Assembly: GCA_013115125.1 (NCBI GenBank)
Contig: JABANN010000535.1
Location: forward strand, 1-22,633
Source: Perkinsus olseni
Taxonomy: Eukaryota; Perkinsozoa; Perkinsida
Reading direction: 5' to 3'
Length of the DNA: 22,633 nt
The notes below the pieces were generated by a model. It did no database searches, had not been told where the DNA came from, and worked only from the letters and a program-made list of their open reading frames with translations. Below are positions 8,692 to 16,001 of the stretch, in pieces. A program made the translations under genes and the position numbers. How positions within the stretch are numbered: position 1 is the first letter of the stretch; the number at the start of each line of letters is the position of its first letter.

Positions 8692-8728
8692 TCATTCTGT
8701 GCTGGTCATCATGACCAGCACAGAATGA
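8692..8728. repeat. 37-bp perfect palindrome with 1-nt centre
   Basis: Two perfectly complementary 18-base arms (the left arm is TCATTCTGTGCTGGTCAT) flank a single C. The direct follow-on CCAGGTCATG repeats part of the arm. Such a long exact inverted repeat is not expected by chance in 22 kb. It could extrude as a cruciform or bind a dimer, or it could be a small assembly fold-back. Confidence 0.9.
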
Positions 8729-9001
8729 CCAGGTCATGCCACTAGCCACTACAGGGACGCCGTGACGTGGTGGGCGATCTTCATGCACGCAGGCACAGGG
8801 TCGCCATTCCCGCTCTGACGCGGCAGGGTATGTTTCTGTTCCGCCGCCCCTCCTCACGGGAATGCGAATGGTGCTGACTAAAACAATAGACGAACAATAG
8901 GTTGATACTTTGACAGTATACTGTTACGTCGCCAATGCCGCGGCAACCGACCTGGCATTGCATGCGACTGCACTCTGAACCTCTCAAGAATCATCGTGTC
9001 C

Positions 9002-9016
9002 ACACTGTCTTGTCAG
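9002..9016 (+). promoter_or_regulatory. Acceptor-like site before T6
   Basis: A pyrimidine-rich ACTGTCTTGTCAG ends at 9016, 11 bases before the T6 start at 9028. It matches the general form of the sites before T5, T8 and T9. Confidence 0.3.
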
Positions 9017-9027
9017 TTCTATTAACA

Positions 9028-10493
9028 ATGGCGCATCAAGGTAGCCGGTTCAGTCCATCGGGGACATCCTTCGCGGTTCTGTGTGCATGTGCCTCCCTGC
9101 TTGGACCGTTAGCAGGCGGATTAGGACAAGGTTTCACAGGCCCCACCATTGACACGATGCGCAACTCGGTCTTGGCCCCTGACGGTACTCGGATAGACAT
9201 CGGCCCGGAGTCTAATCTTTACGTATTCACCTCGACAGCCACCTCGAGCTTTTTCGGTGCTGCCCTCACCCTTGGTGCTCTCGTCGGTACACTTTCCGGA
9301 GGCCCCGTCGCCGAGGCTACTGGTCGTCGCCTCGCCTTGCTCATCACCTCCCCCTCAGTGTTGGGGCATACCTCGCCATGGCCCTTGGACACAGCCCTTA
9401 TCTACTTATCGCTGCGCGATTGGTCTCCGGTTTCTCTCTCGGCATCTGTACTTTTGTTACCCCAGTGTATGTGAGTGAAGTGGCCCCAATGAGGTTGCGT
9501 GGCCTTCTCGGCACATGCACACAGATGATGCTCGTCATAGGTGTCTCAGTCGTGTATGCCATTGGTATGCTCACCAGGACTAGTGCCGGGTCATCCGATC
9601 CGTTGGCAACCCCTACGACTTTCTGCAACTGGCGACTACTCGCCTTCATTTGTATCATCCCTTCTGCTTTGTTGTTCTGTCTGATGTTCTTCGCGGTTGA
9701 GTCTCCGCGATGGCTCGCCACTCGAGGCCGCACTGATGAAGCACGCGCTGTTCTTGTTCGCATTCGGAGCAGCTCAGACGATATTTTGGCTGAGGCCACG
9801 GAGTTTGGAAGGAACGTAGATTCGGAGAGCGTTGCTAGAGCTGTTGGCATCGTTAGCCGCATTAAAACTTTATTATCCTGTAGGAAGCAAATGGTGATCT
9901 CTGTGGGTTTGAATGCCATGGCACAGCTGACCGGCCTCTACGCCTTAGTCTTTTATCAAACCACGATTTTTCTGCTGGCCGGTCTGAAGTATGCGGATGC
10001 GCTGTCTCTCACCGTTCAGTTATCCGCAATTGTGTCCAACGTCGCGGCCTCCTCCCTCATCGATCGAGTCCGTCGACGTCTGATCATCATCACAAGCAGT
10101 ACTGGTATGTGTTTGAGCCTTTTGATGATAGCCACGGCCTTCTATGTTGACCGGAATGACGGACACAGTGCTGCATGGCTCGCCGTTCTCGGATCATATT
10201 GCTATCATATTACCTATGCATGGGGTGTGGGGCCTATCCGCTGGATGGTCGCGGCTGAGTTGTTCCCCGATGAAGCTCGAGGATTAGCATCAAGCCTCGC
10301 CACTACATCCAATTGGCTCTGCGCTTTTCTTTTTATACTCTTCCTTGATACAGTCATCAACGCAACTTCACTTCAGGCAGTTTTCTACTTCTTCGCCTGT
10401 GTAGCTGCGGCTATGAGAGCCTTTGAATGGTATTTGGTGCCAGAGACCAAGGGCAAGACGTTGGAAGAGATCCAGTCGTCGTTCAAAAACTAG
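9028..10493 (+). pseudogene. MFS transporter T6, frame broken by a 1-base deletion (pseudogene or sequencing error)
   Basis: This copy is collinear with T5 over its full length but has two frames. The first runs from 9028 (aligned to the T5 start) through TGRRLALLITSP and then leaves the family frame. The second carries the rest, from ALGHSPYLL to VPETKGKTLEEIQ and the TAG at 10491-10493. The shift lies in a C run at 9350-9354 with five Cs where T5 has six (7008-7013). The first frame alone would end at 9474. Other marks of relaxed constraint are TM7 QLTGLYAL (the Asn of GLNAL is Tyr) and the loop DRVRRRLII where relatives have DRxGRRPLL. Much of the remainder is intact and near identical to T5, so either the break is young, the block was converted from T5, or the missing C is an error. 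An in-frame start at 8935 exists upstream but is not supported by homology. Confidence 0.8.
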
Positions 10494-10779
10494 GCGCCTC
10501 CGAGAGAGGTTCTTGTGATCACCTCGTTGCCTCCCATGGTTCAACTCAGGACTGGAGGATGGCGCACTCCCAGTGATGCAATTCCAATGGTAGTGGTTAT
10601 CTGCCCTGCCTACTCGGCCTCATAGTATTTATACAGTTAGCATCAGCAGTTTTGTGCTAATGAAGGAGACAAGTGAGACTAAGGTTATATTGAGAGAAAA
10701 TTTATGAGAGCAAGATTCTTATCATTACTCCCGATCATTCACAATTGGTGGTACAAGGTTGCTCATAAGCAACCATCGC

Positions 10780-10880
10780 GTGTTGATGTTGCCTGCTATA
10801 TATCATTAACGAGCTTCAACTCTTTCACCACCCGTATCGATATGTTGCGTACTTTAGTCGAAGGCACCGGCCGATCGCGC
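10780..10880 (+). pseudogene. Possible decayed transporter N-terminus (TM1), relic R3
   Basis: A forward frame reads VACYISLTSFNSFTTRIDML near 10787-10846, then RTLVEGTG up to a stop just after. T3 has VLACLLAP, GFTGPTIDTMRNTVEDTDG. The order A-C, F-T, I-D, (M/L)-R, V-E, T, G is kept with a three-residue shortening between the Cys and the F-T. Only one short block matches, so chance is possible. Confidence 0.3.
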
Positions 10881-10939
10881 TAGCTCATTGTGTGCTCCTG
10901 TCCCCCATCCGCAGCAGTGCAGTAAATGTCAGGGCGGTG

Positions 10940-10971
10940 CTGGAAACCTCATGGCATGAGGCATTTTCCAG
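10940..10971. repeat. Imperfect hairpin
   Basis: CTGGAAA and CCTCATG are answered by CATGAGG and TTTCCAG around a single central G, with a small asymmetric bulge (CAT) in the right arm. Function unknown. Confidence 0.6.
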
Positions 10972-11210
10972 TAATCTCGAGGGCAGTGAGAGCTTAAAAG
11001 GATTCTGGACTAAACGGACGGAGTCTATAGCGGTGGATGGTGGAATACCTCCAAAATGAGCCGACGATGAGTCTGTATCGCGCCTGGGTGTTCGTCTTTC
11101 GTATTCCCTTCCGACTGGCCTATTATTGAAAGAGGGCGAAGATCATGCCGTCGACACCGAGGGGTTCAGATGAGTAGTTACTATCAGACGATTATCTCTT
11201 TTGGTTTCTC

Positions 11211-12692
11211 ATGTCATCCGTTTGGAGGAGGCTGTTAGGCCCCGACTGGCGTGGCGTGCTGGCCGTATTGGCTGTCCTGCCGGCGCCTTTCACAGTTGGT
11301 ATCTCTACAGGTTTCACTGCGCCAACAATAGATACTATGCGGAACACCGTCCTCGATCCGAATGGTGCTCACGTCGAGATCGGTGCCGGCTCGAGATATT
11401 ATGTGTTCGACGATTCGATGGATGCCAGTTTCTTCAGTGCTGCGCTCAGTCTGGGAGCTCTGGTGGGGACATTGTCCAGTGGTCCCATCGCTGAGTTCAC
11501 TGGACGCCGATTAGCTCTATTGATAGCAGCACCCTTGGAGTTGGCGGCATACTTGATGATTGCTCTCGGCAGTAACCCGCTTCTCTTGATCATTGCTCGA
11601 ATAATCGCGGGACTATCGATGGGTGTTTGCTCATTCGTCTGCTCCGTTTACATTGGTGAGATGGCACCTACGAGATTTCGTGGTCTTTTCGGAGCGTGTA
11701 CTCAACTGATGATGGGCCTCGGTATCCTGCTCATATATATCTTTGGCGCCGCATGTAGGACTCAAGCAGGCTCGACGGACCCCTTGGCCACCGGATCCAC
11801 ATTTTGCAATTGGAGGCTAGTAGCCTATCTTTGCCTCATACCAGGCGGGCTGCTCTTTACTACAATGTTTCTGGCTCCTGAGACACCTCGCTGGCTCGCT
11901 ACTCGTGGCAAATTAGAAAGAGCCGAGGCTATTCTCCGCAAGGTGCGAGGTGTGGATGCCGGGGACCATAAGGAAGAATATATCGAGGAGGAGCTAAATG
12001 CGCTCAAGGCAGTGAGTGATGCCCGAGTGTCGACGAAATCGAAGTCCGATATCCGAACTCGGTTCAGAGTGCTGCTATCGTGTCCCAAACAGCTCGTGAT
12101 TTGCACCATGAACATGGCCTTCACACAGTTCTCCGGTATCAATGCTCTTACATTCTTCCAGACAACAATCTTCGAAATGGCTGGCCTCAAGGACGCAGAC
12201 GTGCTCGCTATCACTGTTAGAGTAGTGAGTACTCTAGCCAACTTTCCAGCACTCTATCTGGTTGATCGCCTTGGTAGACGACCTCTTATTATAAGCAGCG
12301 CGGCTGGTATGTGCTTGAGCCAGTTCTTAATGGGTCTGTTCTTCTACTTGGATCGTGATGGTGATGCTCACAACATTGCTTGGCTTGCATTGCTGGCTTC
12401 TTATGGTTACCAATTTACCTACTCGTGGGGTGTTGGCCCGATCCGATGGATGCTAGCGTCTGAGCTGTTCCCTGATGAAGCACGTGGGTTGGCATCTGCT
12501 GCTACTACGACTGTGAATTGGGTATGTGCCTTTATATTTATATTATTCTTGGACTCGGCTGTGCAGGCTACTTCAATGCAGGCAGCCTTTTGGTTCTTTT
12601 CCTGTGTGGGTGCGGTCATGGCTGTTTTCGAGTACTTCATGGTACCAGAAACGAAAGGGAAGACACTTGAAGAAATTCAAAAGTTATTTTAG
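11211..12692 (+). CDS. MFS sugar-porter-type transporter T7
   Basis: This is a complete single-exon transporter of 493 residues. Motifs are GFTAPTIDTMRNTV after TM1, SGPIAEFTGRRLALL after TM2, ARIIAGLSMG and VYIGEMAPTRFRG around TM4, PETPRWLATRGKLERA after TM6, QFSGINALTFFQ in TM7, VDRLGRRPLII after TM8, GVGPIRWMLASELFPDEARG in TM10, NW before TM11 and VPETKGKTLEEIQ at the end. It shares with T8 and T9 the V(R/S)V segment of TM8 (AITVRV) instead of TVQL, so it groups with that right-hand subfamily. The charged central loop between TM6 and TM7 is a little longer than in T5. The start is the first in-frame Met and fits the family length. Substrate unknown. Confidence 0.93.
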   Translation: MSSVWRRLLGPDWRGVLAVLAVLPAPFTVGISTGFTAPTIDTMRNTVLDPNGAHVEIGAGSRYYVFDDSMDASFFSAALSLGALVGTLSSGPIAEFTGRRLALLIAAPLELAAYLMIALGSNPLLLIIARIIAGLSMGVCSFVCSVYIGEMAPTRFRGLFGACTQLMMGLGILLIYIFGAACRTQAGSTDPLATGSTFCNWRLVAYLCLIPGGLLFTTMFLAPETPRWLATRGKLERAEAILRKVRGVDAGDHKEEYIEEELNALKAVSDARVSTKSKSDIRTRFRVLLSCPKQLVICTMNMAFTQFSGINALTFFQTTIFEMAGLKDADVLAITVRVVSTLANFPALYLVDRLGRRPLIISSAAGMCLSQFLMGLFFYLDRDGDAHNIAWLALLASYGYQFTYSWGVGPIRWMLASELFPDEARGLASAATTTVNWVCAFIFILFLDSAVQATSMQAAFWFFSCVGAVMAVFEYFMVPETKGKTLEEIQKLF

Positions 12693-13324
12693 TTGCTCAT
12701 TTGTACTTTAGTATCTCTCTTCACGTTCTCGTTTATACCACCACCTAACATCATTACCTCGAAGGGAGCACTGTGCGTTGTGTGTATTTTAGTAGAGGGA
12801 TGAGGTAGGCTCATTGATGACCTGCAACCTGCTACCTGGCTGCAGCGGTCGGCTGGTAGGTCTCCACGTGTTGTGTGCCGTGTCTCCAGCTCGGAGTGTA
12901 TTCGTCGGGACGTAGAGGAGGTCATTAGAGAGTTACTGCGCTAAGAATTCTCGTCTGCCGCCTGCAGGAGGACTTTTAAAGCCGTGCTCTTTCAGTATTC
13001 TGATACCGTCGCGGCGTCGTTATGGGTTAGAACTGTCTGAAGGCAGGGCGATTTTGAGTATGCTAGTAAATCTCTCTAGCGTGGTGCTTGTCTCTTCATT
13101 CATACGCCTACAGTTCATGGTGACTACAGCCTGAGCCGCGTGCTTGGCTTTCGGGTGATGTATCTAATGGGTTTGACAATTCGAGACTGGGGGGGATGGG
13201 GATTCCCAATGGAATTCGATGGCATCTTAGATTGGTTTAGAAGTTATTCACAATCCCCACGGTTATCTGGACGGAGGAGGATGTGAAATTCGCCTTATTG
13301 CTACGCCTTCAGTTTATTTAGTTT
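12693..13324. other. Spacer T7-T8
   Basis: This is a 632-base spacer without a credible gene. A G run at 13190-13200 precedes a short frame reading GIPNGIRWHL (about 13200-13229) that faintly recalls the TM10 GVGPIRWML, but nothing around it supports a relic. CTTCAG and TTTATTTAG acceptor-like sites lie just before T8 (to 13321). Confidence 0.4.
13301..13321 (+). promoter_or_regulatory. Acceptor-like site before T8
   Basis: The pyrimidine-rich CTACGCCTTCAG and then TTTATTTAG end at 13321, three bases before the ATG at 13325. If used for trans-splicing, the leader would be extremely short. Confidence 0.3.
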
Positions 13325-14818
13325 ATGTTTTGGCAGAGATCCGAGAAGGCTGAGCGTCTCTCCGATCGAAGAGCCCTCTTAGCAGTAGCAGCTGTTCTAC
13401 CCGCACCCCTCCTTGTTGGGCTTTGCTGTGGTTTTACTGCCCCCATGATCGACACTATGCAGAACACTGTTGTCTCACCCGAAGGGGAGCACATCGAGCT
13501 CGGGGCTCACTCGGACCTCTATGTCTTCAGTTCAACGATGACTGCGAGCTTCTTTAGCGCCGCCCTCACCTTGGGTGCGCTCATAGCTTCTCTTTCTGGA
13601 GGGCCAATCTCTGAGCGCACTGGTCGCCGGCTTGCGTTATTGATTGCTGGCCCTCTCAATGTGATTTCCTTCCTCATCATCGCTCTTTGCAAGAATGTTG
13701 CTGCTCTCATTATAGCTCGGCTAATTGGTGGCTGGTCTATGGGCATATGTTCCTTTGTGTGTTCCGTCTACATCAGTGAAGTGTCTCCGACTAGACTGCG
13801 TGGTCTCTTGGGGAGCTGTACCCAGCTACTCATAGGTTTGGGCATCCTGCTCGTTTACGTCTTCGGCGCCGTGTGTCGTACAGATGGAGGGTCTACTGAT
13901 CCACTGGCAACTTCCCGGACATTCTGCCGTTGGCGGTTGGTCTCGTACATCTGCCTCATACCAGGAGCAGTGTTGACTGTTGCCATGTTCTTCGCTCCTG
14001 AGACCCCGAGGTGGCTCGCTACTCGCGGCAAGCTGAAGCAAGCGGAAGAGACTTTGTGTTTTATCCGAGGAGTTGACTCGGCTGACGACCCGAGGATAGC
14101 AGACGAGGTCGAAGCTCTTGAGAACATTCTGGGAGGCGAAGGGGAGAAAAGCGGAGGACCGTCTGACATGAAACATCGTTTCAAGATTCTCTCGAAGTGC
14201 CGCAGGCAATTTGCTATCGTGACGGTGACGAACCTCGGCACTCAGTTCTCCGGTACTAACGCGCAGACCTTCTACCAGGACACAATTTTCCAAGCTGCTG
14301 GTCTGAAGGATTCATCAGTCCTCGCTATAACAGTTCGAGTTTCAAGCACAGTAGCGACCATACCATGTATGTATCTCTTGGATCGTCTCGGTCGTCGGCC
14401 CCTCCTCATCAGCAGTTGGATCGGCATCGCTATCAGTCAGCTATTAATGGGCATCTTCTTCTACCTCGATCGGGATGGCGATGCTCAGAACCTCGGCTGG
14501 CTCGCTTTATTAGCAGCATACGGTTACCAGTTATCGTACTCTTGGGGTTCCGGTCCTATCCGATGGATGCTTCCTTCGGAGATATTCCCAGACGAAGCAC
14601 GAGGGTTGGCGTCTGCCATTGCCACCACGTCCAATTGGGGTGGTGCCTTCTTCTTCGTTCTTTTCCTTGAGTCCTGTATCGAAGCAACCTCAATGCAAGC
14701 TGCATTTTTCTTCTTCTCCTGTGTGGCTGCTGCAGTGACCGTGTTTGAGTGGTACATGGTACCCGAGACTAAAGGTAAAACCTTCGAGGAAATTCAAAAG
14801 ATGTTCGAATCAGCTTGA
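13325..14818 (+). CDS. MFS sugar-porter-type transporter T8
   Basis: This is a complete single-exon transporter of 497 residues. It starts MFWQRSEKAERLSDR, nearly the same as T9. Motifs are GFTAPMIDTMQNTV after TM1, GGPISERTGRRLALL after TM2, ARLIGGWSMG and VYISEVSPTRLRG around TM4, PETPRWLATRGKLKQA after TM6, QFSGTNAQTFYQDT in TM7, LDRLGRRPLLISS after TM8, GSGPIRWMLPSEIFPDEARG in TM10, NW before TM11 and VPETKGKTFEEIQ at the end. TM7 differs from the T2/T5 type: the Asn is kept but is followed by A-Q, and an Asp replaces a neutral residue (YQDT for YQTT). T8 and T9 are sister copies with long near-identical blocks. The start leaves only three bases after an upstream TTTAG. Confidence 0.93.
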   Translation: MFWQRSEKAERLSDRRALLAVAAVLPAPLLVGLCCGFTAPMIDTMQNTVVSPEGEHIELGAHSDLYVFSSTMTASFFSAALTLGALIASLSGGPISERTGRRLALLIAGPLNVISFLIIALCKNVAALIIARLIGGWSMGICSFVCSVYISEVSPTRLRGLLGSCTQLLIGLGILLVYVFGAVCRTDGGSTDPLATSRTFCRWRLVSYICLIPGAVLTVAMFFAPETPRWLATRGKLKQAEETLCFIRGVDSADDPRIADEVEALENILGGEGEKSGGPSDMKHRFKILSKCRRQFAIVTVTNLGTQFSGTNAQTFYQDTIFQAAGLKDSSVLAITVRVSSTVATIPCMYLLDRLGRRPLLISSWIGIAISQLLMGIFFYLDRDGDAQNLGWLALLAAYGYQLSYSWGSGPIRWMLPSEIFPDEARGLASAIATTSNWGGAFFFVLFLESCIEATSMQAAFFFFSCVAAAVTVFEWYMVPETKGKTFEEIQKMFESA

Positions 14819-15199
14819 TGACTGTGTGTTTAGTGTATCGCTCGGCTTCGTTTGCCTGGCCCAATTTTATTCTGCACTCTGTCTTCTGCAGTATCACGGG
14901 GAATTCCCGGTCATTCCTTTATATAATAGCCGAGAGGCAGAATCTTGAGTTGTTACACTATCGACGCGGCCAGCATGATAACTACCTCAGCGGGGCTCGT
15001 GACAAAAGGTTGCCAAGCAGGCCCTAGTGTATGCGATAACCCTCCGTCGTAGCTCTCTTCGCTGCGTCCACCGTGATGGCCTTACTGACGTCGCGAAGGA
15101 GAGAGGTGTATTCGCTTGGGAGCACGACGTTGGCCAGTAGCGAACTCTGCGTACATGGCTGCCAGCGAGAGCAATTAAGGTGGAAATTGTCGGGTTATT

Positions 15200-15615
15200 T
15201 CCCCGCGCGCTCGGCCTTTTTCTAATTTGATGCTGTTCGCCAAATCGATCTTGCTACGGCGTATTTTGGTACGGACGTTACTTCCCTGGCGGAATTGCTC
15301 ACAGTAGAGCTTAGTTAGGCCTCAACAAGGTGTGGGTTCTCCATACTGCCAACTCGCCCTTCCGTGGGGTTGACCCCATAGGATCGATGCTGCCGTCACA
15401 GCCTGCCCAGGATGCAGCACGGGCACTTGCTTGCTCGTTCCGCATCTGTCAACCAAGTTCTTGTGGTACGAATCCCCAAGCTAGCCTCATCAATTCCGCA
15501 GCAGAACATTCCGGCCCGTCGAACAGCGTCAGCAGAGTACAATGATTGTCTCTTGGTGGCTATGGAAATTGTGTGCTTTGTCCCCCGTGAGGAGCTCACG
15601 CCAGGACGACAAATT
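15200..15615 (+). pseudogene. Decayed MFS transporter C-terminal half, relic R4
   Basis: Several family landmarks survive in order and at nearly the right spacing, in shifting frames. These are GCTCGGCCTTTTTCTAAT at 15209 (compare CGTCGGCCCCTCCTCATC of the GRRPLLI loop in T8), a GVFWYG segment at 15258 (compare GIFFYL), GVDPIGSMLPS at 15366-15398 (compare GSGPIRWMLPS of T8), D..AR.LA at 15411-15431 (compare DEARGLA) and VPREE at 15580 (compare VPETK). From the Met of MLPS to the Asp is 24 nt in both. From that Met to VP is 193 nt here and 192 in T8, and from the GRR loop to the TGGGG of TM10 is 156 here and 150 in T8. Frames shift at least once, so it is dead. Among the copies it looks closest to T8/T9. 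Confidence 0.55.
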
Positions 15616-15974
15616 GTCGTCGACAATAACCTGGTCAAAGAGGGCTACGCGGCAGTTATAGCTGTGGTTCCAGTAGGAGTAGCTCGAGTCGATGTCAAGG
15701 GCTTGCAGAACAGCATACACACGGGCTGAGCGGAGCATACAGATGTTCTCGAAATTTCCCACAATTCTCTACGGGAGATGCTGGGTTCCTCTTCCGTACA
15801 TCGAGAGTGAGTGAGGCACCGGTTCGATTTTGAGATTATGGAGCTTGGAGCGGAGCTAACTCATAGTACTCGGTCAGGGTTTGTGTGCTGACGGAAGAAC
15901 TTAGAGTCGACATGAAAAGATTCGGACTGCAAATTTCGGAGGGGATGTGGGATGCTGGAATTTGTCACTGGCGT

Positions 15975-15991
15975 TACTTTTTGCTCCTCAG
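15975..15991 (+). promoter_or_regulatory. Acceptor-like site before T9
   Basis: ACTTTTTGCTCCTCAG is a strong pyrimidine tract ending in AG at 15991, ten bases before the T9 start at 16002. It supports the short start over the upstream ATG at 15885. Confidence 0.4.
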
Positions 15992-16001
15992 TTTCACTCG
16001 T

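Larger units (their letters stand above)
8156..9027. other. Spacer T5-T6 with a palindrome cluster
   Basis: This is an 872-base spacer. It contains three perfect odd-centred palindromes at 8550-8566, 8596-8614 and 8692-8728 (separate entries) and an acceptor-like CTTGTCAG at 9009-9016 before T6. A 155-codon minus-strand frame (8390-8857) crosses all the palindromes and has no recognisable domain, so I do not call it a gene. Otherwise I see nothing. Confidence 0.5.
10494..11210. other. Spacer T6-T7 with hairpins and a possible relic
   Basis: This is a 717-base spacer. It holds a small hairpin at 10757-10774 (GGTTGCT, four-base loop, AGCAACC), a longer imperfect hairpin at 10940-10971, and a short stretch resembling the TM1 signature of the transporters at 10780-10880. 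I see no other coding signal. Confidence 0.5.
14819..16001. other. Spacer T8-T9, the longest in the array, contains relic R4
   Basis: This is an 1183-base spacer. The first about 380 bases and the last about 390 bases show no recognised gene. The middle (15200-15615) is a decayed transporter fragment (separate entry). T9 could in principle start at 15885, but the segment 15885-16001 has no counterpart in any other copy. Confidence 0.5.

Noticed and set aside
8390-8857. 155-codon minus-strand open frame in the T5-T6 spacer
   Set aside because: It runs through all three palindromes, shows no domain, membrane or repeat pattern, and has no splice-site support. A frame of this length can occur by chance.
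8830-8860. MFLFRRPSS as a relic of the MYLLDRLGRRPLL loop
   Set aside because: Needs a deletion of four residues in the only matching block, and the flanks do not support it.
13198-13230. GIPNGIRWHL as a TM10 relic between T7 and T8
   Set aside because: No other landmark lies at the proper distance on either side.
15885-16001. N-terminal extension of T9 from an upstream ATG
   Set aside because: No other copy has it, an acceptor-like AG lies inside it at 15991, and MFWQR at 16002 aligns with the T8 start.
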